Assembly: GCF_012044895.1 (NCBI RefSeq)
Contig: NZ_CP050695.1
Span: 186,001-250,000 of the forward strand
DNA: 64,000 nt
Reading direction: 5' to 3'
Source of the DNA: Aquisalimonas sp. 2447
GTDB lineage: Bacteria > Pseudomonadota > Gammaproteobacteria > Nitrococcales > Aquisalimonadaceae
The notes below the pieces were generated by a model. That model saw nothing but the letters and a program-made list of their open reading frames with translations, was not told where the DNA came from and ran no database searches. This document shows, piece by piece, positions 26,914 to 37,241 of this stretch. The position numbers were made by a program, and so were the translations under genes. Position 1 is the stretch's first letter. Each line of letters opens with the position of its first letter.

Positions 26914-27642
26914 ATGCAGGACTGGGAAGGCCGGGCTGCACCCGAGCCGCCGCAACAGCCGCCACCGCCGCGACGCCCTGCCGGGCCGTCGATGCTGCCG
27001 CCGGTGATCCTGACACTGCTGATCATCAACGGCGCCGTGTTCCTGGCACAGGGCGTCATGGGTCAGTGGTTGCTGGCGAATTTCGCCCTCTGGCCGCTGG
27101 GCGCCTCCGACGCCTTGATGACGCGTCTGGGTCTGGGGGATGTGCCGTCGTTCCAGGTCTGGCAGCTGCTGACCTACGGTTTTCTTCATGGCGGCACGCT
27201 TCACATCGCGGTGAACATGTTCGCCCTGTGGATGTTCGGCGTGGCCCTGGAGAACCTCTGGGGATCGCGTCGGTTCGCGTTCTACTTCCTGTTCTGCGTC
27301 ATCGGCGCCGGGCTCATCCAGCTGGTGGTGGCCACCAATGCGGCGGCGGACGGCAGCGTCTATCCCACCGTGGGCGCCTCCGGCGGGGTGTTCGGCATTC
27401 TCCTCGGTTTCGGCATGATGTTTCCCAACCAGCGCATCATGCTTCTGATTCCGCCGATCCCCATGAAGGCCAAGTACTTCGTGGTGGCCTACGGGGCCTT
27501 CGAGCTCTGGGCCGGTGTCACGGGCTCACTGTCCGGCATTGCCCACTTCGCGCACCTGGGCGGCATGGTGTTCGGGCTGCTGCTGATCCTGTACTGGCGC
27601 AAGACCGGCAGCTTCATCAAGCGTCGGCCCGGGCCGTTCTGA
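26914..27642 (+). CDS. Rhomboid-family intramembrane serine protease
   Basis: The 242-residue protein has a short Pro-rich N-terminus (PPQQPPPPRRP without transport signal) and six predicted transmembrane helices. HGGTLHIAVNMFALWMFG provides the loop helix. The nucleophile is Ser156 in GASGGVFG and the partner His214 is in HFAHLGG. Rhomboids cleave transmembrane helices in the inner membrane. ATG 26914 is the first Met consistent with the family; no strong ribosome-binding site precedes it. Confidence 0.93.
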   Translation: MQDWEGRAAPEPPQQPPPPRRPAGPSMLPPVILTLLIINGAVFLAQGVMGQWLLANFALWPLGASDALMTRLGLGDVPSFQVWQLLTYGFLHGGTLHIAVNMFALWMFGVALENLWGSRRFAFYFLFCVIGAGLIQLVVATNAAADGSVYPTVGASGGVFGILLGFGMMFPNQRIMLLIPPIPMKAKYFVVAYGAFELWAGVTGSLSGIAHFAHLGGMVFGLLLILYWRKTGSFIKRRPGPF

Positions 27643-27666
27643 CGCGGCCGTTGTTGCAAGGATGAA

Positions 27667-27690
27667 GGCGGACCTGAAGGTCCGCCCTAC
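27667..27690. repeat. GTAGGG-type palindrome with GGCGGA/TCCGCC arms
   Basis: The reverse complement reads GTAGGGCGGA-CCTTCAGG-TCCGCC. Compared with the 11126 copy both arms have changed together (TGGA/TCCA to CGGA/TCCG), so the palindrome is kept. Confidence 0.85.
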
Positions 27691-27723
27691 GCCTGGAAGG
27701 GGCTGGCCCGCTGGTCGGAGGAG

Positions 27724-27747
27724 GTAGGGTGGACCTTCAGGTCCACC
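27724..27747. repeat. GTAGGG-type palindrome
   Basis: This copy reads GTAGGGTGGA-CCTTCAGG-TCCACC and faces the copy at 27667-27690. The pair lies between the convergent rhomboid and efflux-pump genes. Confidence 0.85.
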
Positions 27748-27764
27748 TCCCCCGGCCGTACCGC

Positions 27765-30700
27765 TTACGCTTCCTGCGCCTTGGGCTGCCGCCACTCCCG
27801 CACACGCACCGCGGCGTTCTCCAGCAGCGAATACGCCGCCGGGATCACCACCAGCGTCAGCAGCATGGAGGAAATCATGCCGCTGATGATGGCAATGGCC
27901 AGCGGACCCTGGGTTTCGGCGCCGGCACCCGCGCCGATGGCGGCGGGCAGCATGGCCAGGATCAGTGTCAGCGAGGTCATCAGGATCGGCCGCAGACGAA
28001 TCGGGCACGCTTCTGCCAGGGCCTCGTTCACCGACAGGCCGCGCTTGACCCGGTACTGGTTGGTGAGGTCGACCAGCAGGATGCCGTTTTTGGTCACCAG
28101 CCCCACCAGCAGCACCAGCCCGATCATGGAGTAGATGTTCAGTGTGTGATTGAACAGCCACAGCCCCACGATGCCGCCCACCATGGCCAGCGGCAGCGCC
28201 GCCAGGATGATGAACGGCTGCAGGAAGGAGTTGAACTGGCTGCCCAGTACCATGTACACCAGCAGCACTGCCACCACGAACACGAACACGATCGCCGCGG
28301 CGGTACGTTCGAACTCCTCGGCCTGACCCACCAGGTTCAGGGAATAGCCCAGAGGCAGGATGTCCGCCGCCTCCTCTTCCACCATTTCCACCGCCTCCGC
28401 CAGGGGAACCGCCGGATTGGAATAGAACTGTGCGGCATACTGCAGGTCGTAGCGGCCGATCACCGCCGGGCCCAGCTCCGGTTCGAAGGAGGCCAGGGTG
28501 TCCAGCCGCACCATGTCGCCGGATTCGGAGCGCAGGAAGAGCTTGCTCAGGTCTTCCGGAGTACGCAGTTCACCCTCCCGCGCCTTGAGGCGGACGTCGT
28601 AGCGCTCGCCATCGCCGGGATCATCGTTGTAGCGCGCCACGTCGATGCCGCCGGCCAGGACGTTCGCCGCGCGGGTAACATCGAAGGTGCTGATGCCCAG
28701 GGTGCGGGCACGGTCGCGATCCACGTCCAGCACCAGCTCCGGCTGGTCCAGATCAAGATCCAGGTCCAGCGTGTCGATTTCGTCGCGACCGCTCAGGCGT
28801 TCCTCCATCTCTTCGGCCAGGCTGGCGACCTCGTCCAGATCCGGGCCGCTGATGTTGAACTGCAGTGCCTCGCCACGCTGACCACCGATCAGCGGTACTG
28901 ACGAGGCGAATGCCTGCACGCCGCTGAGTCCCGCCAGCTGGCCCTGCACCTGCTCGGTGATCTCCTGCTGGCTGAGCCGCCGCTCCTCGCGGGGGTCGAG
29001 GCGCACGAAGGAGATGCCGTTGTTCACCTGGCCCTGGTCACCCAGCCCGATGGCCGTGAAGTAGCTGGCAACCCCTTCCTGATCGCCCAGGATTTCTTCC
29101 ACCGCCTGCAGCTTTTCATCCGTGTAATCGATGCTGGAGCCCAGCGGTGTTTCGATGCTCACCAGGAACTGCCCCTCGTCCTCGTCGGGGGAGAACTCCC
29201 CGCCGAGTTGGGGCAGCAGGCTGCCGGCGGCAACGGTCGCCACCAGCACCACCGCCAGGGTGATCCAGCGAAAGCGTAGAACCTTGCCCAGCAACCAGCG
29301 GTATCCTGTCTCCATACCGCGGAAACCGCTTTCCAGCACGTTGTAGAGCTTGCCGTGTTCCTTGGGCACATACAGAAACCGAGAGCACAGCATGGGCGTC
29401 AGGGTCAGGGCCACGATGCTGGAGGCAAGCACCCCCATGGCCACCACCACGGCGAAGGACTCGAAGAACCGCCCGATGATGCCGTCCATGAACAGCACGG
29501 GCAGGAAGATTGCGATCAGCGACAGTGTCGTCGCAATGATGGCGAAGAAGACCTCGTTGGAGCCGACAATGGCCCCCTCCACCGGGTCCTCGATCCCCTG
29601 CTCCCGGTGTCGGAAGATGTTCTCCAGCACCACGATGGCGTCGTCCACCACCACGCCGATAAGCAGCAGCATCGCCAGCATGGTGAGCGAGTTCAGCGTG
29701 TAGCCGAAGAAGAAGATGACTGCGATCACCGAGGCCAGGGCCACCGGTATCGACAAGGTAACGATCAGCGTCGAGCGCAGGTTCTTCAGGAACAGCCACA
29801 GCACGAACGCCGCGAACAGGATGCCCAGACCAATGGTCAGGTACAGGGTGTCGATCATCTCCAGGATGAACACCGACTGATCCGAGGCGATGTTCACCTC
29901 CATGCCGGGGGGCAGCTGGGGCCGGATCTCGTTATCCAGCCGTTCCTTGACCTCGTCGATGATGGCCACGGTGTTGGTGCCGGAGACCTTGACCACACCG
30001 AGCCCCACCGTGGGCTCACCGTTGAAGCGCGCGAGGGCACGGGGGTCCTCGAGGCCGTCGATGACCTCGGCGACGTCCCGCAGGCGGATCAACGCGCCGT
30101 CCTGGGAGGCGACGATGAGCTGCTCCAGTGCCTCTGGCTGGTGGTATTCCATGTCCAGCTTCAGCAACCGCTCGGTGCGCTCGGCGACCAGGAACCCGCC
30201 GGGAAGCTGGAAATGCTCGGTTTCGATGGCGTTGATCAGATCGGTGACGGTGAGGCCGAACGCCGCCAGCCGGTCCGGTTGAACCTCGATGCGGATATTG
30301 CGCTCCAGGCCACCACCGATCTGGATTTCGCCGACGCCGTCGATGTTCTCGATCTGCGGTCGCACCACGTTGCGGGCGTAGGTGCCGAGTTGCTGCAGTG
30401 TGCGATCACCCTGGACGCTGAGCCACATGATGGCCTGGGCGTCGGTTTCCACCTTCTGGATGACGGGGTCTTCGGCGTCTTCCGGCAGTTGTGAGCGGAT
30501 CTCGTTGATCTTCGCCTGGACCTCGTTGAAGGCCGCGTCGATGTCCACGTCCAGGTCGAAGGTGACGGTCACCACGGACGTGCCCGGACTGGAATTGGAC
30601 TGGATGGAGTCGATGCCCGGGACGGTGTTCACCGCCCGTTCCACTTCCGAGGTGATGGAGGCGTCGATGATGTCCGGATCGGCGCCCGGCTGCGCCACCA

Positions 30701-30842
30701 CAACGTTGACCACCGGGAAGTCGATGTTGGGAATGCGGTCGGTTCCCAGTTCCTGGTAGCCGATCACGCCGAACAGCACCAGTACGGCGCTGATCATGAC
30801 CGCCAGGACGTGTCGCCGGATCGATAGCTCGGGCAGCGTCAT
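27765..30842 (-). CDS. RND-family efflux pump inner-membrane transporter
   Basis: The 1,025-residue protein is an AcrB/MexB-like proton-driven transporter. It has a first helix (LAVMISAVLVLFGVIGYQEL), a large periplasmic porter domain, then helices with VVVDDAIVVLENIFRH (proton-relay Asp pair) and MVLGSQFNSFLQPFIILAALPLAMVG, and a second porter repeat. It works with the adaptor encoded three bases upstream and an outer-membrane channel not encoded here. The sequence type, with acidic porter loops, fits the hydrophobe/amphiphile branch. Substrates are unknown. Confidence 0.95.
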   Translation of the reverse strand: MTLPELSIRRHVLAVMISAVLVLFGVIGYQELGTDRIPNIDFPVVNVVVAQPGADPDIIDASITSEVERAVNTVPGIDSIQSNSSPGTSVVTVTFDLDVDIDAAFNEVQAKINEIRSQLPEDAEDPVIQKVETDAQAIMWLSVQGDRTLQQLGTYARNVVRPQIENIDGVGEIQIGGGLERNIRIEVQPDRLAAFGLTVTDLINAIETEHFQLPGGFLVAERTERLLKLDMEYHQPEALEQLIVASQDGALIRLRDVAEVIDGLEDPRALARFNGEPTVGLGVVKVSGTNTVAIIDEVKERLDNEIRPQLPPGMEVNIASDQSVFILEMIDTLYLTIGLGILFAAFVLWLFLKNLRSTLIVTLSIPVALASVIAVIFFFGYTLNSLTMLAMLLLIGVVVDDAIVVLENIFRHREQGIEDPVEGAIVGSNEVFFAIIATTLSLIAIFLPVLFMDGIIGRFFESFAVVVAMGVLASSIVALTLTPMLCSRFLYVPKEHGKLYNVLESGFRGMETGYRWLLGKVLRFRWITLAVVLVATVAAGSLLPQLGGEFSPDEDEGQFLVSIETPLGSSIDYTDEKLQAVEEILGDQEGVASYFTAIGLGDQGQVNNGISFVRLDPREERRLSQQEITEQVQGQLAGLSGVQAFASSVPLIGGQRGEALQFNISGPDLDEVASLAEEMEERLSGRDEIDTLDLDLDLDQPELVLDVDRDRARTLGISTFDVTRAANVLAGGIDVARYNDDPGDGERYDVRLKAREGELRTPEDLSKLFLRSESGDMVRLDTLASFEPELGPAVIGRYDLQYAAQFYSNPAVPLAEAVEMVEEEAADILPLGYSLNLVGQAEEFERTAAAIVFVFVVAVLLVYMVLGSQFNSFLQPFIILAALPLAMVGGIVGLWLFNHTLNIYSMIGLVLLVGLVTKNGILLVDLTNQYRVKRGLSVNEALAEACPIRLRPILMTSLTLILAMLPAAIGAGAGAETQGPLAIAIISGMISSMLLTLVVIPAAYSLLENAAVRVREWRQPKAQEA

Positions 30843-30845
30843 GGA

Positions 30846-31925
30846 TCAGTCCTCGCCGGTGCGGATGGTGGCGCCGTCGGAGAGAAAGCCGGCACCGTCC
30901 ACGGCAATGGTCTCGCCTTCTTCGAGGCCCGAGGCGATCTCGATGGTATCGGCCCTGCGCTGGCCCACCTCCACCTGGCGCTGGTGAGCGATGTCGTCTT
31001 CGATGACGAAGACCACCTCGCCGGCGGGGCGCTGAATCACGGCCTCCGCCGGCACCACGATGCTCTCGCGTTCCTCGATGGTGACTTCGGCGTTGACACT
31101 GCCACCCTGGCGCCAGCCGCCCGGGTTCTCCACGTTGACGATGGCCTCGAAGGTGCGGCTCTCCCCGGCGAGTCCGGGGCGGAGTTCGCCGATGTTCCCC
31201 TCTACTTCGCCGCCGGCCACGGGGGCCCGCAGGTGCACGGGCTGTCCCACCGCCAGGTGCTGGGCCGTGGTCTCGGGGAAGGGCAGGCGGACCCGCAGGA
31301 GGTCCTGACTGACAACGGTGAACATCGGTTCGCCCGGCGAGGTGTAGTCACCTTCGGAGACGAATCGCTCATCGATGGCGCCGTCCACCGGCGCGTCGAT
31401 GCGGGTTTTCCTGAGGTCGCGCTCGGCGTTGCGGACCCGGGCGCGGGCGCCTTCCAGGTCCTCTTCCAGCGACTCGACCTCGCCTTCGGTGGCGTCGAAC
31501 TGGGACTGGGTGACGTAGCCGTCCTCCAGGAGTTCTGCGTTGCGCTCCAGTTCCCGCCGCTGGGTGCGCAGGGTGACTTCCAGCCGCCGCTGGTCGGTGC
31601 GGGCCTGGGCCAGGGCCAGTTCGTAGGGTTCCCGGTCGATCTGCAGCAGCTGGTCGCCGCGGGAGACCGTTTGGCCCTCTTCCACGTAGATTTCCTCGAT
31701 GGGGCCCGAAACTTCGGCGGTCAGGGACGGTGCCGTCTTGCTGGTGAGCCGGCCAATGGTGGTCTCGCTCACCTGTACGGTGGCCATGCCTGCCTCTTCG
31801 GTGGTGATCAGCACCCCGGAAGGGCCGCTGTTGCCGTCTTCGCCGTTGTTGCCGTCGTCGTTGTCGCACGCGGTCACGGCAACCGCCAGTCCGGCGAGCA
31901 GGAGCAGGCTCAGTATGCGTGGCAT
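30846..31925 (-). CDS. RND efflux periplasmic adaptor (membrane-fusion lipoprotein)
   Basis: The 359-residue product starts MPRILSLLLLAGLAVAVTAC, with a lipobox ending in Cys20, so it is probably lipid-anchored. An Asp/Gly-rich linker follows, then the lipoyl half-motifs (AEVSGPIEEIYVEEGQTVSRGDQLLQID and KTRIDAPVDGAIDERFVSEGDYTSPGEP) around a coiled coil (residues about 90-160), and beta-barrel domains. ATG 31925 is preferred because AAGGA lies nine bases upstream; two ATGs just before it are badly spaced. It couples the RND pump to an outer-membrane channel. Confidence 0.93.
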   Translation of the reverse strand: MPRILSLLLLAGLAVAVTACDNDDGNNGEDGNSGPSGVLITTEEAGMATVQVSETTIGRLTSKTAPSLTAEVSGPIEEIYVEEGQTVSRGDQLLQIDREPYELALAQARTDQRRLEVTLRTQRRELERNAELLEDGYVTQSQFDATEGEVESLEEDLEGARARVRNAERDLRKTRIDAPVDGAIDERFVSEGDYTSPGEPMFTVVSQDLLRVRLPFPETTAQHLAVGQPVHLRAPVAGGEVEGNIGELRPGLAGESRTFEAIVNVENPGGWRQGGSVNAEVTIEERESIVVPAEAVIQRPAGEVVFVIEDDIAHQRQVEVGQRRADTIEIASGLEEGETIAVDGAGFLSDGATIRTGED

Positions 31926-31957
31926 GATCATGGTTCCTTGCATGGTTGAAATCGCGA

Positions 31958-32599
31958 TTACTGTCCTGCGGCGATGTGGGCTTCCAGCCCGGGCCGCAGG
32001 AGATCAATCAGTGCGCTGCAGTAGGCGTCGGGGCTGCAGTCAGTGCTCTGTCCGCCGATCCGGGGGAGGACGTCCCGGAGCTGGAAATAGACGAAGGTGC
32101 TGCCCAACAGCATGAGCGAGACACTGAGCGCGGTGGTGCCGTCCCGCCGTCCGCTGACGAGACTGCGGTCCACGATCCGCAGCAGTTCCTGCATGCCCTC
32201 GCCGATGGTTTCCTCGGCGCGTTCGCGACGCGGATCCCCGCGGTTGCTGAGCATCTGGCGCAGGAACAGGTTCACCGCCGCCGGTTCCTGCAGCATGGTG
32301 TCCAGGTGCTCCCGGGCGAAGCGCTCCAGTCGCTCCGTGACGGGGATGGTGTCGTCCCGCAGGCCGTCCAGCAGCTCGTCGAAGGTCAGCCGCGAGTCCT
32401 GGAGGACGGCTTCGTACAGGTTCGCCTTGTTGCCGAAGTGATGGAACACGTTGGCCTTGCTGACCCGGGCGCGGCCGGCGATGTCGCGGATGGACACGCC
32501 TTCGAACCCGCGTTCGGTAAACAATTCCCGCGCCGCAGTCAGCACCCGGTCGGCGGCTTCCGTACGCGGAGCCGTATAGTCTGCGTCGTGTTCCGGCAT
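31958..32599 (-). CDS. TetR-family transcriptional repressor of the efflux operon
   Basis: The 213-residue protein has a typical TetR N-terminus (RVLTAARELFTERGFEGVSIRDIAGRARVSKANVFHHFGNKANLYEAV) and a helical ligand-binding domain. ATG 32599 is supported by GGGAG six bases upstream. It is the first gene of an operon with the adaptor and pump genes, 32 bases ahead of the adaptor. It most likely represses its own operon at the dyad 32748-32767. Confidence 0.92.
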   Translation of the reverse strand: MPEHDADYTAPRTEAADRVLTAARELFTERGFEGVSIRDIAGRARVSKANVFHHFGNKANLYEAVLQDSRLTFDELLDGLRDDTIPVTERLERFAREHLDTMLQEPAAVNLFLRQMLSNRGDPRRERAEETIGEGMQELLRIVDRSLVSGRRDGTTALSVSLMLLGSTFVYFQLRDVLPRIGGQSTDCSPDAYCSALIDLLRPGLEAHIAAGQ

Positions 32600-32747
32600 G
32601 TTCGGCTCCCACAGTGGTTTGGTCGGCGGCCGGCTGCTCAGGCTTCGGGATGGGCCGGAGTCGTACGGCATGGTTCGGCGTCGTTCATCTCGGCTCGGTG
32701 AGGTGTTCCAGCGCGTTCGTGGACCGGGACCGTCTTGCAGAGGGGTG

Positions 32748-32767
32748 CTGACCGGTCGGTCGGACAG
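32748..32767. promoter_or_regulatory. Candidate TetR-type operator
   Basis: CTGACCGGTCGGTCGGACAG has dyad symmetry of the form CTGnCCG...CGGnCAG (14 of 20 positions symmetric). It resembles the GACCGxxxGGTC-like sites bound by AcrR/TetR repressors. It lies about 150 bp upstream of the repressor start, in the only gap before the operon. Confidence 0.45.
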
Positions 32768-32815
32768 CTGACTGTACCGTCACAGCCACGGCGATGCAAG
32801 GCGGTCAGGCCGGGA

Positions 32816-33163
32816 TCACCCGCCGGCGTTGACACCGGCCAGCAGTAGCAGGGCTGCGACCACGGCGGCGAGGGCGTGCAGGAGGATCAGCGGCAGGACG
32901 ATGGGCTCATCCCGCCGGCGCACGGCGAGGGTGAACAGGCCGCCCAGCGCTGCCAGCAGGAACAGGAAAAAGGCGCTGTTGAGCAGCAGGTTCTGGGGGC
33001 CGGTGAATACCCGCACGGCGAGCAGGGTCAGGGCGGACAGTGCGGTCAGGGCGTGGGCATACCCCAGGGGCACCACCGGCCGGCGTCGCTTGTGGCCGAG
33101 CCAGAGGGTGGTGGCGCCAAGCGCCATGGCGAGCAGAAACAGGAGCAGACTGGCGAGGGCCAT
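32816..33163 (-). CDS. Hypothetical four-helix inner-membrane protein
   Basis: The 115-residue protein is almost all hydrophobic, with four predicted transmembrane helices: LASLLLFLLAMALGATTLWL, ALTALSALTLLAVRVF, LLLNSAFFLFLLAALGGLFTLAV and VLPLILLHALAAVVAALLLLAGV. Short basic loops (GHKRRRP, RRRDEP) lie between. No domain is recognised. It is transcribed towards the efflux operon but 216 bp before it, with a candidate operator between. Confidence 0.75.
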   Translation of the reverse strand: MALASLLLFLLAMALGATTLWLGHKRRRPVVPLGYAHALTALSALTLLAVRVFTGPQNLLLNSAFFLFLLAALGGLFTLAVRRRDEPIVLPLILLHALAAVVAALLLLAGVNAGG

Positions 33164-33314
33164 ATCGGTGTCGCACGGTGATGGAAAACGGTGACGGTAT
33201 CACGCCGGGAACCAGGCTGGCTGCAACCTTCGCGGGCCGGGGCGGTCTGAGCGTGACGGAACCTGTTCCGGCACGAACGCGGGTTACAGGACACGAGCGA
33301 ATCAGGAGGCTGTC

Positions 33315-33647
33315 ATGGTCCATCCGTCCCGCGCTGTCGCTGCGCTGATCCTGGCATTGGGAGTTGCCTTGATTCCTGCATCCGCCGAGGACCTGGATCC
33401 GGGGGCCTGGGAGTACGCCATGGAACGCATGCTCCTGCGGGATCGGGTGCGTCTGATCATCGATGACGAGACGGCCATGGAGGCGCACATGCGTTTTTTC
33501 GGTGATCGTCGGGAGGCGCGTGCGGAGGGTGAATTCCGTGGGCGGGCACTGAACGTCCGCTGCCAGCGTAACCCGTTGGTGGATGCGCTGAATTGCTGGG
33601 TGCGGGTGGATGGTGAACTGCGCAGCAACCACGTGGTGGTGCAGTAG
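33315..33647 (+). CDS. Hypothetical exported protein
   Basis: The 110-residue product has a signal peptide (VAALILALGVALIPASA, cut before EDLDPG) and a small mature domain with two Cys (LNVRCQRNPLVDALNCWVRVDG) that may be bonded. AGGAGG lies five bases before the ATG. It is convergent with the kinase gene, four bases apart. No family is recognised. Confidence 0.75.
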   Translation: MVHPSRAVAALILALGVALIPASAEDLDPGAWEYAMERMLLRDRVRLIIDDETAMEAHMRFFGDRREARAEGEFRGRALNVRCQRNPLVDALNCWVRVDGELRSNHVVVQ

Positions 33648-33651
33648 GCCG

Positions 33652-35220
33652 CTACGCTGACAGTCGCCCCAGGGCCTGAAAGTCGGGGTCTGCTGCGGTG
33701 TCCACCACCAGCGTGTGCGCCTTTTCCTCGGGGCCGGGCACGTCGCGGGCCTGCAACTGGTGCTCCAGCACCGTCAGGTCGGCGTCCGACGGATCGGTGC
33801 CGGCCTGCTGGCGCCGGCGGATACGCTCCCGCAGTTCGTTCTCAGCCGCTTCGCAGGCGACGAGCGTGAACGGGACGCCGATACGGCTCGCCAGATGCCG
33901 GAACCGCTCGCGCTGGTCCCGGCGCAGACTGGCGGCGTCGACGACCACGCTGGTCCCGGTCTCTAGGATCCCGTCGGCCAGCATCTCCAGCCGTTGGTAG
34001 GTGCGTGCGGACAGATCCGCCCCGTACAGGCCTTCGCCAACACCGGCGTCTGTCCGGGAGCGGGCGTCCAGGCCCGCCAGGCGCTTGCGTTCCACGTCCG
34101 AGCGCAGGCGGATGGCGCCCAGCCGTTCAACCACCGCCTGAGCCACGGTGGATTTCCCGCTTCCGGAGAGGCCGTGCATGAGCACCAGTTGCGGTGTGGC
34201 TGGCTGCATTTCCGCCTCGGCAACCTTGATGTAGGCGTCGCGCGCGGCTGTGGCGCGCTCGCGCACGTCGTCCGGCGCATCCTCGTCAGCAGCGCGCAGG
34301 CCGCTGATCTTGGCGCGGACCAGGGCGCGATAGGCGCGGTAGAATGGCAGCAGCGCCACGCCGTGGTAATCACCGGTCTCTTCCAGGTAGGTGCTGAGGA
34401 ACCGTGCGGCCAGATCGGGCCGTTGCCTGCTGCGCAGGTCCATGCCGAGGAAGGCGACCTCGTTCATGACGTCGATCCAGCGCAGCTCCGGCGCAAATTC
34501 GATGCCGTCGAAAATCACCGGCCGGCCGTCCACGTCGACGATGTTGCCCAGGTGCAGGTCACCGTGACACTCGCGGATGCGCCCCTCCCGGTGGCGTTGC
34601 CGGAACACTGGGTCCAGCTGTTGCAGGCAGTCCTCCGTCCAGTCCTTCAGGCGCTGAATGCGCGGGTCGGCGCCGAGTTGCTCGCGCAGTGCCACCAGGT
34701 TGTCCCGCGCCGGTTCGGCAACAGCGGCCGGCGTTCCCCATTCGGAGTCTTCGTCCGCCACGGCCGCGGCGTCGTGGAATACCGCCATCTGGCGGGCGAC
34801 GTCCTCGATCTCGTCAGCGGTGAGTTGATCGTGCTCCAGCAGGCGGTCGAACAGGCGGGTGTCATCGAAGCGGCGCATCTGCACCGCCCAGTCGAGCACC
34901 GCTCCATCACCATCGATGGCGGGATCGTCAGGCGTGCCCGTTATGCCGATGCGCCGGAGATAGATCGCGGGTGCGAGGCGGCCGTTCAGGCGCAGTTCTT
35001 CGTCACAGGCGTGCCGGCGCTGCTCCAGGGTGGTGAAGTCGAGAAAGCCCAGGTCCAGGGGCTTTTTCAGTTTGTAGGCGTAGTCGTCGGTGAGCAGCAG
35101 GGTGGAGATATGGGTCTCCACCGTGGTCACCGTGCCCACGGCATGCGGGTACCGCGCCGGATCCTGCAGCCGTTGGGTCATGCGCCGGTGCTGGTCCGCG
35201 GTCAGTTCATCGCCGTTCAC
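33652..35220 (-). CDS. Bifunctional aminoglycoside phosphotransferase-like / P-loop kinase protein
   Basis: The 522-residue protein joins an APH-like N-terminal kinase domain (CHGDLHLGNIV with the catalytic Asp, then VIFDGIEF) with a C-terminal P-loop kinase (LVLMHGLSGSGKSTVAQ, residues about 340-352). The C-terminal part resembles gluconate-kinase or zeta-toxin-like NTPases. The GTG start at 35220 overlaps the aroE stop (GTGA), so it is translationally coupled to aroE. Such fused proteins are common in proteobacteria but their substrate is unknown; antibiotic resistance should not be assumed. Confidence 0.85.
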   Translation of the reverse strand: MNGDELTADQHRRMTQRLQDPARYPHAVGTVTTVETHISTLLLTDDYAYKLKKPLDLGFLDFTTLEQRRHACDEELRLNGRLAPAIYLRRIGITGTPDDPAIDGDGAVLDWAVQMRRFDDTRLFDRLLEHDQLTADEIEDVARQMAVFHDAAAVADEDSEWGTPAAVAEPARDNLVALREQLGADPRIQRLKDWTEDCLQQLDPVFRQRHREGRIRECHGDLHLGNIVDVDGRPVIFDGIEFAPELRWIDVMNEVAFLGMDLRSRQRPDLAARFLSTYLEETGDYHGVALLPFYRAYRALVRAKISGLRAADEDAPDDVRERATAARDAYIKVAEAEMQPATPQLVLMHGLSGSGKSTVAQAVVERLGAIRLRSDVERKRLAGLDARSRTDAGVGEGLYGADLSARTYQRLEMLADGILETGTSVVVDAASLRRDQRERFRHLASRIGVPFTLVACEAAENELRERIRRRQQAGTDPSDADLTVLEHQLQARDVPGPEEKAHTLVVDTAADPDFQALGRLSA

Positions 35221-36059
35221 TTCCGTGCTTCCTCGGCGATGGCCCCCCGCAATTCCTGAATAACCGGTGCCGTGTCGGGGGTGACGCCCCGCCAGAGACG
35301 GAAGGATTCGGCTGCCTGCTCCACCAGCATGCCCAGCCCGTCGATGGTCCGGGTGGCGCCCTGTTCGCGGGCCCAGCGCAGGAATACCGGTTCGGTGGCG
35401 CCGTAGACCATGTCGTAGGCGGTGGCGTTGTCCGCGAAGATGCCTTCGGGGAGAGGGGGCAGTTCGCCGCTGAGTCCGGTGGACGTGCCGTTGATGACCA
35501 CATCGAAGGGGCCATGACCGGCAACGTCTTCGAAGCCGCACGCAGCGGTGTCTTCGGCGTCGTGACACAGTGGCAGCAACTCGGCCGCCTTGTGCACGGT
35601 GCGGTTGGCGATCAGCAGCATGGCGGGGTGTTCACCGGCAATGAGCTGGAGGACGCCGCGTACGGCGCCGCCGGCACCCAGCACCAGTACCCGCCGCCCC
35701 TGGATGGTGACGCCGTGATTGCCGCGCAGATCCCGGACCAGGCCTTCGCCGTCGGTGTTGTCGCCATGACGCCCGCCGTCGTTGCGGAATAACAGGGTGT
35801 TCACGGCCCCGCACGCCTCGGCCCGGGGGCTGCGGCTGTCGGCCACGGCCCAGGCCTCTTCCTTGAAGGGCACGGTGACATTGAGCCCACTGCCGCCGCT
35901 TTCCTGGAAGAGCTCCACGGCTTCGGCGAAGCCGTCCAGCGAGACTTCCAGGCGGTCATACTGGATGTCCTCGCCGGTCTGCTCGGCAAACCGGGCGTGG
36001 ATCCAGGGGGAGCGGCTGTGGCCGATGGGGTTGCCGAAAACGGCGTAGCGGTCAGTCAT
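35217..36059 (-). CDS. aroE: Shikimate dehydrogenase
   Basis: The 280-residue enzyme reduces 3-dehydroshikimate with NADPH in aromatic amino-acid synthesis. It has the shikimate-binding IGHSRSPWIHA and NVTVPFKEEA (catalytic Lys), GDNTDGEG (Asp), the nucleotide motif LGAGGAVRGV followed by IANRTVHKA (Arg for NADPH), and DGLGMLVEQA. ATG 36059 (MTDRYAVFGNP) fits the family; upstream codons in the same frame do not. It lies 14 bases after hemB. Confidence 0.95.
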   Translation of the reverse strand: MTDRYAVFGNPIGHSRSPWIHARFAEQTGEDIQYDRLEVSLDGFAEAVELFQESGGSGLNVTVPFKEEAWAVADSRSPRAEACGAVNTLLFRNDGGRHGDNTDGEGLVRDLRGNHGVTIQGRRVLVLGAGGAVRGVLQLIAGEHPAMLLIANRTVHKAAELLPLCHDAEDTAACGFEDVAGHGPFDVVINGTSTGLSGELPPLPEGIFADNATAYDMVYGATEPVFLRWAREQGATRTIDGLGMLVEQAAESFRLWRGVTPDTAPVIQELRGAIAEEARK

Positions 36060-36073
36060 GTTCGAGGTTCCGT

Positions 36074-37129
<1,056 letters not shown>

Positions 37130-37191
37130 TTATGCCTGCCGCGAGGTCATCCACCCAAACGAAGCCCCGGCGCTAAGAATGCCGTCCCCGC

Positions 37192-37219
37192 GTAGGGTGG
37201 ACCTTCAGGTCCACCCTAC
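37192..37219. repeat. GTAGGG-type palindrome, fully symmetric copy
   Basis: GTAGGGTGGACC-TTCA-GGTCCACCCTAC (28 bp, two 12-bp arms) is the only copy in the window where both outer ends carry GTAGGG/CCCTAC. It sits between hemB and the end of the radical SAM gene. Confidence 0.85.
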
Positions 37220-37241
37220 GTTCTGCCCGGGCTATAGCCAC

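Noticed and set aside
33652-35220. Aminoglycoside resistance gene
   Set aside because: The APH-like fold is shared by many metabolite kinases. The fusion to a P-loop kinase and the coupling to aroE argue against a resistance role.
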